Positions 52,493 to 60,988 are shown, counted from the first letter of the stretch. The stretch is DNA of 64,000 nt from DASRJG01 sp032124015 (GCA_032124015.1 JAQBEH010000152.1:34740-98739), one strand, 5' to 3'. Made by a program: numbers and translations. The notes: generated from the sequence alone by a model not told the origin.

Positions 52493-53143
52493 TCAGACCC
52501 TTTCCAAGCCCGACGTCAGCCGGGCACGCACTGCATCGATTTCGCCCACTCCGTCGATCTCGACCAAGAGCCCCCTGGACCGATACGCGTCGGCGACCGG
52601 AAGCGTTTGATCCGCGTACACCTTCATGCGCTCTCGAATGACCTGCTCCGTGTCGTCCGGTCTCTGGACGAGTTCGGCACCGCAGGCGTCGCACACGCCC
52701 GCTACGGTCGGTGGCCGGCTGTCGAGATGAAATACAGCCCCGCACTTGGGGCACGTGCGCCGTCCGGAAAGGCGTCGCACGATCTCGGCATCCGGAACCT
52801 TCAACATCAACACCCTGTCCAATTCCAATCCCAACCGGCCCAACACACCGTCGAGAATGTCGACCTGTTCGAGCGTCCGCGGAAAACCGTCGAGAATGAA
52901 CCCGGCCGCGGCGTCCTTCCGTTCGAGCCTCTCGGCGATCAGATCGCCCATGAGCCCGTCCGGCACAAGGCGTCCGCTCTCCACGAACCTCCGCACTTCG
53001 AAACCCAGAGGTGATCCCTCTTGCTGGATCGCCACCCGCAGGATGTTCCCCGTCGAGACGTGGGGAACACCCAAAAGAGCCTGCATCTGAGCCGCCTGGG
53101 TTCCCTTTCCGACTCCCGGGGGACCCATCAAAACGACTCTCAT
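52493..53143 (-). CDS. adk: Adenylate kinase (zinc-LID type)
   Basis: A 216-aa enzyme that balances AMP, ADP and ATP. The P-loop GPPGVGKGTQ is at 7-16 and LDGFPRT at 84-90. The LID has four cysteines at 131, 134, 151 and 154 (CPKCG and CDACG) that bind a structural zinc, as in many Gram-positive and other bacteria. ATG 53143 has no clear Shine-Dalgarno; a GTG five codons earlier (53158) is possible. A TGCTAGAAT extended -10-like element at 53164-53159 could drive a nearly leaderless internal transcript. Confidence 0.95.
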   Translation of the reverse strand: MRVVLMGPPGVGKGTQAAQMQALLGVPHVSTGNILRVAIQQEGSPLGFEVRRFVESGRLVPDGLMGDLIAERLERKDAAAGFILDGFPRTLEQVDILDGVLGRLGLELDRVLMLKVPDAEIVRRLSGRRTCPKCGAVFHLDSRPPTVAGVCDACGAELVQRPDDTEQVIRERMKVYADQTLPVADAYRSRGLLVEIDGVGEIDAVRARLTSGLERV

Positions 53144-53192
53144 CACGGTAAATCGCACATTCTAGCAGACATAGACTCAGGTCCCCAGGTTC

Positions 53193-54587
53193 CTAGCTTC
53201 GGCGTCCTCGGATTCGCGTGCCCTTCATGAATCCTTCGTAGTGCCGCATGATCAACTGAGACTCGATCTGTTGGACGGTGTCCATAGCCACACCGACTAC
53301 GATCAGAAGCGACGTGCCACCGAAGAAAAACTTCACGTTCAGACCTTCCGTCATGAATTTCGGGAGAATGGCATCCAACGTGGAACCGATCCACGGGAGC
53401 TGCTGGACCTGAAGCCCGCTGATGAGCAACACCGGAAGGACCGAGACCGCGGCCAGGTAGACCGCGCCGCCGAACGTCAATCGCGTGAGAATTCCGTCGA
53501 TATATTCGGCGGTCTTTTTCCCAGGGCGGATCCCCGGAATGAATCCCCCGTACTTCTTCATATTGTCGGCCTGATCCATCGGATTGAAGATGATCGACAC
53601 GTAGAAGTACGAGAAGAAGATGATCAGGGCGGCGTACGAGAGATTGTAGAGCGGCGCGGAGTACGACAGCTGTCGCAGGAGGTCCTGCACCCAGCCCACG
53701 TCTTTCAAGAATCCGATGCTCCCGACCGTCTGAGGGATGGCGAGCATCGACGACGCAAAGATCACGGGAATCACGCCTGCCGTGTTCACGCGGAGCGGCA
53801 GATAGGTCGAGGCACCGCCGTAGACCCGGCGGCCGACGACCCGCCGCGCGTACTGGATCGGGATCTTCCTCTGGGCGCGCTCGACGTACACGATCGCGCC
53901 GACCACCAACACCATGAGGATCACGAGGAGCCCGATCACGATGGGACTCAGCGCACCGGTCGACCAGTCCTGGATCGTCTGCACGACGGCGTTCGGGAAG
54001 CCGACCACGATGCCGGCGTAGATGATCAGCGAGATCCCGTTGCCGATCCCGCGTTCGGAGATTTGCTCACCCAGCCACATGATGAAGGCCGTGCCCGTGG
54101 TCAGGGTGAGCACGGTCATGAGCTCGAAGCCGAAGCCGGGGTGCCGAACGATCTGCCCGACCCCCGCCGAGGAACTCGCCGACTCGAGCCACTTCGCCAC
54201 GCCAAACGACTGAACGAACGACAAGAGCACGGTCCCATAACGCGTCCACTGAGTGATCTTCCGCCGCCCGGCCTCGCCCTCCTTGCTGAGCTTCTCAAGG
54301 TAGGGCCAGATGACGGTGAACAACTGGAGGATGATCGATGCGGTGATGTACGGCATGATCCCGAGCGCGAAAACCGTAAAGCGCTTGAAATTGCCCCCCG
54401 CGAAGAGATCGACGTACCCGAGGATCGACCCGGCAGAAGACTCGAACAAGCGCAGCAGCGCGGCATTGTCGATGCCCGGCGTGGGGATGTGCCCGCCAAT
54501 GCGGTAGATGGCGAGGAGCCCTAGCGTATAAAGCACGCGCCGGCGCAACTCGGGGATGTTCCAAATGTTCTTGAAGCTCTGAATCAT
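53193..54587 (-). CDS. secY: Protein translocase subunit SecY
   Basis: The 10-helix channel of the Sec translocon (464 aa). It has the N-terminal LRRRVLYTLGLLAIYRIGGHIPTPGID, the plug/TM2 region FAGGNFKRFTVFALGIMPYI, the cytoplasmic loop ARRVVGRRVYGG with the basic residues contacting SecA or ribosome, and the C-terminal MRHYEGFMKGTRIRGRRS tail. ATG 54587 is chosen because GAGGGA lies upstream; a GTG seven codons earlier is possible. It lies in the standard spc position after rplO. Confidence 0.96.
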   Translation of the reverse strand: MIQSFKNIWNIPELRRRVLYTLGLLAIYRIGGHIPTPGIDNAALLRLFESSAGSILGYVDLFAGGNFKRFTVFALGIMPYITASIILQLFTVIWPYLEKLSKEGEAGRRKITQWTRYGTVLLSFVQSFGVAKWLESASSSAGVGQIVRHPGFGFELMTVLTLTTGTAFIMWLGEQISERGIGNGISLIIYAGIVVGFPNAVVQTIQDWSTGALSPIVIGLLVILMVLVVGAIVYVERAQRKIPIQYARRVVGRRVYGGASTYLPLRVNTAGVIPVIFASSMLAIPQTVGSIGFLKDVGWVQDLLRQLSYSAPLYNLSYAALIIFFSYFYVSIIFNPMDQADNMKKYGGFIPGIRPGKKTAEYIDGILTRLTFGGAVYLAAVSVLPVLLISGLQVQQLPWIGSTLDAILPKFMTEGLNVKFFFGGTSLLIVVGVAMDTVQQIESQLIMRHYEGFMKGTRIRGRRS

Positions 54588-54615
54588 CGTGAAAAGTCCC
54601 TCGCCCACGGGGGCT

Positions 54616-55059
54616 TCAGGAAATCACCTCGGCCTTACCGCCGGCCGCTTCGATTTTCTGTACCGCCGAGCCGGTGTACTTATGCGCCCGCACGGTCAGC
54701 GCAATCGTCAATTCGCCGTTCCCCAAAACCTTCACCGGGCGCTTGCCTTTGCGAAGGAGTCCGATCTTCTGGAGAAACTCCGGCGTCACTTCGCTTCCGG
54801 CCGGAATCTCGTTCAAACGGTCGACGTTGACGGTCCGATACTCGATTCGAAAGATGTTCGTGAAGCCGCGTTTCGGAACGCGCCGCTTGAGCGGCATCTG
54901 GCCGCCCTCGAAGCCCCGCTTCTGAGAGTAGCCGCTTCGCGACTTCTGGCCGTTCTCGCCTCGGCCGGAGGTCTTGCCGCTCCCCGATCCGGGCCCACGA
55001 CCGACTCGCTTTCGGTTCTTGCGCGACCCGGGGGTCGGCTTCAGTGCGTTTTGCTTCAT
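54616..55059 (-). CDS. rplO: 50S ribosomal protein L15
   Basis: L15 (147 aa) is a late-assembly large-subunit protein. The glycine-rich basic N-terminus (RVGRGPGSGSGKTSGRG, then KSRSGYSQKRGFEGGQMPL) is diagnostic, followed by the globular domain. ATG 55059 follows AAGGGAG; the longer in-frame reading continues through rpmD and is rejected. It lies 8 bases after rpmD and 28 bases before secY. Confidence 0.96.
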   Translation of the reverse strand: MKQNALKPTPGSRKNRKRVGRGPGSGSGKTSGRGENGQKSRSGYSQKRGFEGGQMPLKRRVPKRGFTNIFRIEYRTVNVDRLNEIPAGSEVTPEFLQKIGLLRKGKRPVKVLGNGELTIALTVRAHKYTGSAVQKIEAAGGKAEVIS

Positions 55060-55067
55060 GACTCCCT

Positions 55068-55277
55068 TCAGTCCTTCTCGATGACGACGAGATGCGAAAT
55101 CTTGGCGGCCATTCCCCGAATCGCAGGGTTGTCCGGGAACTCGCGGACGCGCCCGATCTTGACCAGACCGAGGGCGCGCAGGGTCGCCTTCTGGGTTTTG
55201 TCGAATCCGATGCCGCTGCGCACCTGACGGATCTTGATGGTCTTCTTGCCGCTTGAGGCGACCTTCTTCGCGCTCAT
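55068..55277 (-). CDS. rpmD: 50S ribosomal protein L30
   Basis: L30 (69 aa), a small beta-alpha protein of the large subunit. The core KIRQVRSGIGFDKTQKATLRALGLVKIGRVRE is diagnostic; the first 12 residues are a short lysine-rich extension. The ATG overlaps the rpsE stop as ATGA and GGAG lies upstream. L30 is absent from some lineages, so its presence is a mild taxonomic hint. Confidence 0.95.
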   Translation of the reverse strand: MSAKKVASSGKKTIKIRQVRSGIGFDKTQKATLRALGLVKIGRVREFPDNPAIRGMAAKISHLVVIEKD

Positions 55278-55789
55278 GACGCTCCACTCCTGTCGAGGTC
55301 GTGCACTTCCTTCCCCCGGCGCTTTGCGACCTGATCGGCGTTGCGCAGGGACTTCAGTCCGGCGATCGTGGCGCGTACGACGTTCTGCGGATTCGGACTT
55401 CCCAACGACTTCGTCAGGATGTCCTGCACGCCCGCGGACTCGAGCACGGCGCGCACCGCGCCTCCCGCGATGACGCCGGTTCCCGGAGAGGCCGGTTTCA
55501 GGAGCACTTGCCCCGCACCGAATCGGCCCACAACCGCATGGGGAATCGTCGTGCCTTGGAGCGGAACGAAGCAGAGGTTGCGCTTCGCCCTCTCGACGCC
55601 CTTGCTGATCGCCGTCGGGACCTCGCGCGCCTTGCCGGAGGCAAAGCCGACCCATCCGTTTCCGTCCCCGACGACGACAAGCGCCGAAAAGGAGAAGTTC
55701 TTTCCGCCCTTGACGACTTTCGTCACGCGGTTGATGTGGACGACGCGGTCTTTGAGTTCGCCCACGGAATCTCGATTCATTTCGGACAC
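55274..55789 (-). CDS. rpsE: 30S ribosomal protein S5
   Basis: S5 (171 aa) acts in decoding accuracy and mRNA unwinding. The double-stranded-RNA-like N-terminal domain has VVHINRVTKVVKGGKNFSFSALVVVGD, and the C-terminal domain has PASPGTGVIAGGAVRAVLESAGV. GTG 55789 lies 5-6 bases after AGGAGG, which decides the start against an internal ATG three codons later. It follows rplR in standard spc order. Confidence 0.96.
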   Translation of the reverse strand: MSEMNRDSVGELKDRVVHINRVTKVVKGGKNFSFSALVVVGDGNGWVGFASGKAREVPTAISKGVERAKRNLCFVPLQGTTIPHAVVGRFGAGQVLLKPASPGTGVIAGGAVRAVLESAGVQDILTKSLGSPNPQNVVRATIAGLKSLRNADQVAKRRGKEVHDLDRSGAS

Positions 55790-55799
55790 TTCATCCTCC

Positions 55800-56168
55800 T
55801 CAGAACTTGAGACCGGCTTCGCGCGCCGCGTCGGCCAGAGCCTTGATGCGCCCGTGGTAAAGGTAGCCGCCCCGATCGAAGACGACGTCTTCGATCCCCT
55901 TGTCCTTGAGGCGTGCGGCGATCGCGCCGCCGACGACCTTGGCGGCGTCGACGTTACCCCCCCCCTTGACGTTGCCCTTCAGATCGGCATCGAGACTCGA
56001 CGCGTGCGCGATCGTTCGGCCGGAACCGTCGTCGATCGCCTGCGCGTAGATGTGCTTGTCGCTACGGAACACGGCCAGTCGCGGCTTTTCCGCGGTGCCC
56101 GCCACTTTCCTCCGAATCCGGTAACGGATGCGGCGGCGGATGGCATCTCGGTCGATCGACTTCTGCAT
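55800..56168 (-). CDS. rplR: 50S ribosomal protein L18
   Basis: L18 (122 aa) binds 5S rRNA with L5 and L25. The basic N-terminal helix (RRRIRYRIRRKVAGTAEKPRLAVFRS) and the later YAQAIDD and VVFDRGGYLYHGRIKALADAAREAGL are diagnostic. It lies between rplF and rpsE with short gaps of 15 and 10 bases. Confidence 0.96.
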   Translation of the reverse strand: MQKSIDRDAIRRRIRYRIRRKVAGTAEKPRLAVFRSDKHIYAQAIDDGSGRTIAHASSLDADLKGNVKGGGNVDAAKVVGGAIAARLKDKGIEDVVFDRGGYLYHGRIKALADAAREAGLKF

Positions 56169-56183
56169 GGCGTCCTCCCCGGC

Positions 56184-56723
56184 CTACTTCGCGCCGGTCT
56201 TGCCGGCCTTCTTGCGAACCTGCTCGTTTGCGTAGCGCACGCCCTTCCCCTTGTAGACGTCGGGGGGCCGGAGCGAACGGATCTTGGCTGCGACATGGCC
56301 GACCTGCTGGCGATCGATTCCGGTCACGGTGAGCTTCGTCTGCTTTTCCACCGCGATCTGGATCCCGTTCGGGATCGGGAATTCGATGGGGTGCGTGTAG
56401 CCCAGAGTGAAGCTGACGGTCGTCCCCGCGATCTGGGCGCGATAGCCGACGCCCTGGATCTCGAGATCTTTGGTGAACCCCTTGGTCACGCCGACGACCG
56501 CGTTATTCAGCAAGGCGCGCGTCAAACCGTGAAGCGCACGCTGCGGCTTCGAATCGTCGCGGCGCTTGACCAGGATCTTTCCGTCGGCAATCTCTGCGTT
56601 GATGCCACCCGGCAATTCTTGCGCGAGCGAACCCTTCGGCCCCTTGACGGTCACGGTGCGGCCGAGGATTTCGACCTTGGCGCCGTCGGTCAAGGGGACC
56701 GGCAATCTACCGATACGCGACAT
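56184..56723 (-). CDS. rplF: 50S ribosomal protein L6
   Basis: L6 (179 aa), a two-domain protein near the factor-binding centre of the large subunit. It begins MSRIGRLPVPLTDGAKVEI and ends with the conserved AAKIRSLRPPDVYKGKGVRYANEQVRKKAGKTGAK-type segment (read here in that order). GGAA lies before the ATG. It stands between rpsH and rplR as usual. Confidence 0.96.
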   Translation of the reverse strand: MSRIGRLPVPLTDGAKVEILGRTVTVKGPKGSLAQELPGGINAEIADGKILVKRRDDSKPQRALHGLTRALLNNAVVGVTKGFTKDLEIQGVGYRAQIAGTTVSFTLGYTHPIEFPIPNGIQIAVEKQTKLTVTGIDRQQVGHVAAKIRSLRPPDVYKGKGVRYANEQVRKKAGKTGAK

Positions 56724-56744
56724 GACGTGCTTCCTCTTTTCCGG

Positions 56745-57143
56745 CTACCAAACGTTGCAAAGGATTTCGCCACCGACGCCGAGGCGACGGCAGGTCTTTC
56801 CCGTCAAGACGCCCTTCGGCGTCGAGAGGATGGTGAGTCCGAGGCCATCGAGGACCCTGGGAATCTCATCCTTGCCGCAATACACCCGGCGTCCCGGACG
56901 AGACACACGCTCCAACCCTTGGATCGCGCGCTCGCCTCCGGTGCCGTACTTGAGCTGGATGCGGATCGCCTCCTGCACGTCGGCCGCGACAAGGTCGAAA
57001 TTGTCGACGAACCCCTCGTCTTTGAGAATAGTCACGATGGCGACTTTCATTCTCGAGGCCGGCACGTCTACGGTCTTGTGTTTGGCCACTTGTGCATTGC
57101 GAATGCGCGTCAGAAGATCGGCGATCGGGTCAGTCATGCTCAT
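56745..57143 (-). CDS. rpsH: 30S ribosomal protein S8
   Basis: S8 (132 aa) binds the central domain of 16S rRNA. It begins MSMTDPIADLLTRIRNAQ and ends LSTPKGVLTGKTCRRLGVGGEILCNVW, both diagnostic. ATG 57143 is used because GGAGATTAG lies upstream; a second ATG two codons later is possible. In E. coli S8 represses the spc operon by binding near rplE; no such site was verified here. Confidence 0.96.
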   Translation of the reverse strand: MSMTDPIADLLTRIRNAQVAKHKTVDVPASRMKVAIVTILKDEGFVDNFDLVAADVQEAIRIQLKYGTGGERAIQGLERVSRPGRRVYCGKDEIPRVLDGLGLTILSTPKGVLTGKTCRRLGVGGEILCNVW

Positions 57144-57153
57144 CTCTAATCTC

Positions 57154-57339
57154 CTACCAGCTCGCCTTGGTGACGCCCGGAAGCGCGCCTTCGAGCGCGA
57201 GATTCCGGAAACAGATGCGACACAGCTGGAACTTGCGGAGAAAGCCCCGCGACCGCCCGCACCGCTTGCAGCGACTACAAGCGCGTACAGCGAATTTCGG
57301 TTTCTTGTTGGTCTTTGCGACCCATGCCGACGTGGCCAC
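57154..57339 (-). CDS. rpsN: 30S ribosomal protein S14, short zinc form (type Z)
   Basis: A 61-aa S14. Cysteines 24, 27, 40 and 43 form the zinc site of the short C+ form. The GTG at 57339 is chosen over a GTG two codons earlier because it gives exactly the usual 61 residues (MATSAWVAKTNKKPKF lines up with the family start) and leaves a proper spacing of 7 to GGGAGGA. It lies between rplE and rpsH. Confidence 0.93.
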   Translation of the reverse strand: MATSAWVAKTNKKPKFAVRACSRCKRCGRSRGFLRKFQLCRICFRNLALEGALPGVTKASW

Positions 57340-57356
57340 GTTCACATCCTCCCGTG

Positions 57357-57899
57357 TCAGTTCTTACGGAACGGCATGCCTAAGCCCGCGAGAAGCGCCT
57401 TGGCTTCCTCGTCGGTCCTGGCCGTCGTCACGATGCACACATTCATGCCCTTGACCTTCTGCACCTTCGCGTAGCTCACCTCGGGGAAGATCAACTGGTC
57501 GCGCACGCCGAGCGTGTAGTTGCCGCGACCGTCGAACCCGCGGGGGTTGGCGCCGCGGAAGTCACGCACGCGGGGAAGCGCGAGGTTCATCAAGCGCTCG
57601 AGGAACTCGTACATCCTCTTCCCGCGAAGCGTCACACAGCAGCCGATGGCCATCCCCTCGCGCAGCTTGAAGTTCGCGATCGACTTCCGCGCCCTCGTGA
57701 CCGTCGGCCTTTGACCGGTGATCCCCGCGAGCTCCTCGACCGCCGCGTCCATGGCCTTGCCGTCTTGGATCGCGTCGCCGATACCCATATTGACCACGAC
57801 TTTGGTCACCCGGGGCACGGCCATGGTCGAGGTGTAGCCGAACTGCTTGAGCAGCGCCGGCATCACTTCGGCCGAGTATGTTTCCGTCAACCTCGACAT
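57357..57899 (-). CDS. rplE: 50S ribosomal protein L5
   Basis: L5 (180 aa) binds 5S rRNA and contacts the P-site tRNA. Diagnostic blocks are VPRVTKVVVNMGIGDA, ITGQRPTVTRARKSIANFKLREGM and RDFRGANPRGFDGRGNYTLGVRDQLIFPE. It lies 16 bases after rplX and 11 bases before the upstream-most rpsN ribosome-binding region. Confidence 0.96.
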   Translation of the reverse strand: MSRLTETYSAEVMPALLKQFGYTSTMAVPRVTKVVVNMGIGDAIQDGKAMDAAVEELAGITGQRPTVTRARKSIANFKLREGMAIGCCVTLRGKRMYEFLERLMNLALPRVRDFRGANPRGFDGRGNYTLGVRDQLIFPEVSYAKVQKVKGMNVCIVTTARTDEEAKALLAGLGMPFRKN

Positions 57900-57915
57900 C
57901 GCGTTGTCTCCTCGC

Positions 57916-58242
57916 CTACTTGTCCAACTGCAGTCCGCTGCGCTTCGCTATGCGCACGCGGGATCCGTCCGGCATGGTCTTGATTCCGACGCGGGTCGGC
58001 TTGTCCGACTTCGGGTCGATGAGCGCCACATTCGAGATGTGAACGGGATTCTCGCGTTCCACGATGCCGCCCTTCACGTTCTTTTGAGGGTTGGGCTTCG
58101 TGTGTCGCTTGATCCTGTTCACGCCTTCGATGCGGAGCCTTTCGACCTTCGGCAGGACTTCGATGACACGGCCTCGCTTACCCTTGTCCTTACCGGAAAT
58201 CACTTCCACCGTGTCGTTTTTTCGAATCCTCAGACCAGGCAT
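57916..58242 (-). CDS. rplX: 50S ribosomal protein L24
   Basis: L24 (108 aa) begins assembly of the large subunit and has a KOW motif (NDTVEVISGKDKGKRGRVIEVLP). The later HTKPNPQKNVKGGIVERENPVHISNVALID segment is diagnostic. It lies between rplN and rplE. The ATG is preceded by a weak GGGAGCAGC site. Confidence 0.96.
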   Translation of the reverse strand: MPGLRIRKNDTVEVISGKDKGKRGRVIEVLPKVERLRIEGVNRIKRHTKPNPQKNVKGGIVERENPVHISNVALIDPKSDKPTRVGIKTMPDGSRVRIAKRSGLQLDK

Positions 58243-58266
58243 GCGCTGCTCCCCCGCCCCGGGCCG

Positions 58267-58635
58267 TTAGAGAACTTCCGGCGCCAGCGAGACGATCTTC
58301 ATGAATTTCTTGTCCCGCAGCTCACGCGCCACGGGCCCAAACACGCGCGTGCCCACGGGCTCGCGCGCGTCGTTGATGATGACGGCTGCGTTCTGGTCGA
58401 AACGAATGTACGAACCGTCCCGCCGCCGGTAGGCCTTGACCTGGCGGACGATGACCGCCCTGACGACCTGCCCCTTCTTCACGTTGCCGTCCGGCGACGC
58501 CTCCTTCACGTTGGCCGTGATGACGTCGCCGAGCTCGGCATATTGCCCCTGCGATCCACCGCGAAGGTGGATACACGAGATCCTTTTAGCCCCGGAGTTG
58601 TCCGCAACCTCCAGGATCGTCCTCATCTGAATCAT
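58267..58635 (-). CDS. rplN: 50S ribosomal protein L14
   Basis: L14 (122 aa, the standard length) sits at the subunit interface and binds silencing factor RsfS in other bacteria. It begins MIQMRTILEVADNSGAKRIS and ends RDKKFMKIVSLAPEVL. ATG 58635 follows GAGGAGCGG. A longer in-frame reading into rpsQ is rejected. Confidence 0.97.
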   Translation of the reverse strand: MIQMRTILEVADNSGAKRISCIHLRGGSQGQYAELGDVITANVKEASPDGNVKKGQVVRAVIVRQVKAYRRRDGSYIRFDQNAAVIINDAREPVGTRVFGPVARELRDKKFMKIVSLAPEVL

Positions 58636-58651
58636 GATCCGCTCCTCGTGC

Positions 58652-58957
58652 TCACGGCGTGCCGACTTCGGCCTTGGCGACAATCGCGACCGTGCCCACG
58701 CCCCGCTTGACGATCTTCCGCAGGCGCCACCGCTTGCGGGCGGACAGAGGCCGGGATTCCACGATCTCGACGGTGTCGCCAATCTTCGCCTGGTTGTCCT
58801 CGTCGTGGGTCATGAAGGTCGCGGCCCTGCGCACGTAGCGCTTGTAAAGTTTGTGCCGCACGATGCGGTCGACGCGAACGACGACCGTCTTGTCCGCCTT
58901 GTCCGACACGACGACGCCGACCTTCGACGCCCTTCGCCTGGTGATCGTTTCAGCCAT
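58652..58957 (-). CDS. rpsQ: 30S ribosomal protein S17
   Basis: S17 (101 aa) is an OB-fold primary 16S-binding protein. The core KVGVVVSDKADKTVVVRVDRIVRHKLYKRYVRR is diagnostic, and the C-terminal 15 residues are a little longer than average. ATG 58957 follows GGGGACC, and the upstream rpmC ends 14 bases away. Confidence 0.96.
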   Translation of the reverse strand: MAETITRRRASKVGVVVSDKADKTVVVRVDRIVRHKLYKRYVRRAATFMTHDEDNQAKIGDTVEIVESRPLSARKRWRLRKIVKRGVGTVAIVAKAEVGTP

Positions 58958-58971
58958 GGTTCCGGTCCCCT

Positions 58972-59199
58972 CTAGGAGCGCTTGCCGGCGGTTGAATCCG
59001 CCGCGCGCTCGCATCGCAAGGTCAATAGCCGCGCGAGATCCTTCTTGATCAGCGCGAGCTTCAGCGGGTCGGTGATCTGGCCCGTTCCCATCTGGAGTTT
59101 GATCTTCCAGATGGAGGTTCTGAGTTCGGCCTCCTCTTTGGCGAGGAGCTCGGGCTCCATGTCCCGATACTTCACGAGAGTCTTCGTTCTCTGCGACAT
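58972..59199 (-). CDS. rpmC: 50S ribosomal protein L29
   Basis: L29 (75 aa), a two-helix protein near the tunnel exit that helps bind trigger factor and SRP. LLAKEEAELRTSIWKIKLQMGTGQITDPLKLALIKKDLARL is the family core. It lies between rplP and rpsQ with 9- and 14-base gaps. Confidence 0.95.
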   Translation of the reverse strand: MSQRTKTLVKYRDMEPELLAKEEAELRTSIWKIKLQMGTGQITDPLKLALIKKDLARLLTLRCERAADSTAGKRS

Positions 59200-59208
59200 C
59201 GTCTGACC

Positions 59209-59622
59209 CTACTGCGCTCGACGCGCGACGAATTTCGTCTTCACGGAGAGCTTGTGGGACGCGAGGCGCATCGCCTCGCGCGCGGTCTTTTCGTCCACGC
59301 CCTCCATCTCGAACAACACCTTGCCCGGCTTCACCACGGCGACCCACGCTTCGGGCGCGCCCTTGCCTTTGCCCATGCGGGTTTCAGCCGCCTTCTTCGT
59401 GATCGGCTTGTCGGGAAAGAGCCGAACCCAGATCTTTCCGCCTCGTTTCACGAAGCGGGTGATCGCAATACGGCTCGCCTCGATCTCGCGCGCGGTGATC
59501 CAACCGTCCTCCAACGTCTTCAAGCCGAAGTCGCCGAACGCGACGGTGCAACCCGTCGTGGCCTTGCCGCAGCGCCGACCGCGCTGCTGCTTCCTGAATT
59601 TCACCTTGCTCGGCATCAACAT
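59209..59622 (-). CDS. rplP: 50S ribosomal protein L16
   Basis: L16 (137 aa) organises the A-site region of the large subunit. It begins MLMPSKVKFRKQQRGRRCGKA and shows RIWVRLFPDKPITKKAAETRMGKGKG in the usual order. ATG 59622 gives the standard N-terminus. Overlapping context: rpsC stop is 24 bases upstream. Confidence 0.96.
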   Translation of the reverse strand: MLMPSKVKFRKQQRGRRCGKATTGCTVAFGDFGLKTLEDGWITAREIEASRIAITRFVKRGGKIWVRLFPDKPITKKAAETRMGKGKGAPEAWVAVVKPGKVLFEMEGVDEKTAREAMRLASHKLSVKTKFVARRAQ

Positions 59623-59646
59623 GACGTTGCGTTCCTTTCCGGCGCT

Positions 59647-60300
59647 TTAACGGCGCGCGTCGTCGGACACACGGATCTCGCGCGACTCGCCCCGGTTGAT
59701 CCACACTTTGACTCCGATGACGCCGTAGGTCGTGCGCGCCTCGGCCACACCGTAGTCGATCTCGGAGCGGAGCGTGTGAAGCGGCAGCCGTCCCTCGAGG
59801 TACCTCTCGGTACGGGCGATCTCCGCGCCCGCCAACCGTCCTCCGACCTGGACCTTGATGCCCTTCGCACCGAAGCGAAGCGCGGATTCGATCGCCTTGC
59901 GCATCGCGCGCCGGAACGCGACGCGCTTTTCGAGCTGCATTGCGATCGCCTCTGAGACGAGTTGCGCGTCGATCTCGGGCTTGTCGATCTCGAGGATATT
60001 AATGAAGACCTCGCGCTGCGTACGCTTGCGGATGTCTTCTTTCAGGCGATCCACTTCGCTTCCCTTGCGGCCGATGATGATGCCGGGGCGCGAGGTCAGG
60101 ATGTTGACCTTCAGCTTGTTGGCGGCCCGCTCGATCTCGATCGCCGAAACGCCCGCGTGACCGAGTCGCTTCTTCAGCTCTTTGCGGAGCTTGAGGTCCT
60201 CGTGCAGGAGCTCGGCGTACTTCTTCGACGCGTACCACCGGGAACGCCATGTTTTGTTGAAGCCGATGCGGAAACCGTACGGGTGGACTTTCTGTCCCAC
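59647..60300 (-). CDS. rpsC: 30S ribosomal protein S3
   Basis: S3 (217 aa) lies at the mRNA entry and has helicase-like activity with S4 and S5. It begins MGQKVHPYGFRIGFNKTWRSRW. The KH domain GIIIGRKGSEVDRLKEDIRK and the C-terminal SEIDYGVAEARTTYGVIGVKVWINRGE are present. The start is GTG 60300, only 2 bases after the rplV stop. Confidence 0.96.
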   Translation of the reverse strand: MGQKVHPYGFRIGFNKTWRSRWYASKKYAELLHEDLKLRKELKKRLGHAGVSAIEIERAANKLKVNILTSRPGIIIGRKGSEVDRLKEDIRKRTQREVFINILEIDKPEIDAQLVSEAIAMQLEKRVAFRRAMRKAIESALRFGAKGIKVQVGGRLAGAEIARTERYLEGRLPLHTLRSEIDYGVAEARTTYGVIGVKVWINRGESREIRVSDDARR

Positions 60301-60302
60301 GA

Positions 60303-60677
60303 TTACCTCTTGGCCGCGGTGGCGCGCGGGGCCGCCTTGGCGGGAGTCACGTCGAGAGCGATCGACACGTGCGAAGACCTCTTGAGGATGCGGTAGATGC
60401 GCCCCATCGAGCGGGCGCGAGCGCGCTTTTGAGGAGGCCCGTCATCCACGGTCGCCCTCGCGATTACCAACCGGTCCACGTCCAGCTTGGGGTCTTTTTG
60501 CTGGGCGTTCGCCAAAGCGGACTGGAGCAGTTTCTCGAGGTCCTTCGCCACCATCTTTCGCGAGTAGCGCAAGGAGGCCAAGGCCTCGCCGACGGACTTG
60601 CCGCGGACGAGGTCCACGACGAGGCGCGTCTTTTGCGCGGAAACCCCGAGGTACTTGAGTCGAGCCGTTGCGATCAC
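60303..60677 (-). CDS. rplV: 50S ribosomal protein L22
   Basis: L22 (124 aa) lines the peptide exit tunnel with its beta-hairpin loop (ARATVDDGPPQKRARARSMGRIYRILKR). The globular part has QKTRLVVDLVRGKSVGEALASLRYS. The start is GTG 60677 behind GGGAGG. The hairpin is of normal length, with no insertion suggestive of macrolide resistance. Confidence 0.96.
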   Translation of the reverse strand: MIATARLKYLGVSAQKTRLVVDLVRGKSVGEALASLRYSRKMVAKDLEKLLQSALANAQQKDPKLDVDRLVIARATVDDGPPQKRARARSMGRIYRILKRSSHVSIALDVTPAKAAPRATAAKR

Positions 60678-60691
60678 GTCGTCCTCCCGCG

Positions 60692-60976
60692 CTACTTGAC
60701 GGCGGCGGTCTTGTCGCCCTTTGTGCCGTGCCCTTTGAACGTCCGCGTGGGCGAGAACTCGCCGAGCTTGTGCCCGACCATGTTCTCGGTCACGTACACC
60801 GGGATGAACTTTCTCCCGTTGTGCACGGCCAGGGTGTGCCCGACCATGTCGGGGATTACGGTCGAGCGGCGCGACCAGGTCTTGACGACCTTTTTGTCGA
60901 AGCGCTTGTTGAGGTCGTCGATCTTCTTCTGAAGGTGCCCATCGACGAAGGCGCCCTTACTTACGGATCGTGCCAT
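60692..60976 (-). CDS. rpsS: 30S ribosomal protein S19
   Basis: S19 (94 aa) sits in the head of the small subunit with S13. It begins MARSVSKGAFVDGHLQKKID and contains WSRRSTVIPDMVGHTLAVHNGRKFIPVYVTENMVGHKLGEF, both diagnostic. It follows rplB by 12 bases. Confidence 0.97.
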   Translation of the reverse strand: MARSVSKGAFVDGHLQKKIDDLNKRFDKKVVKTWSRRSTVIPDMVGHTLAVHNGRKFIPVYVTENMVGHKLGEFSPTRTFKGHGTKGDKTAAVK

Positions 60977-60988
60977 GCGTACCTCTAC

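Noticed and set aside
55341..57149. 602-codon plus-strand open frame opposite rpsE to rpsH
   Set aside because: Shadow frame over essential ribosomal protein genes; similar long shadows at 44629-46443, 46630-48180 and 60668-62416 were rejected for the same reason.
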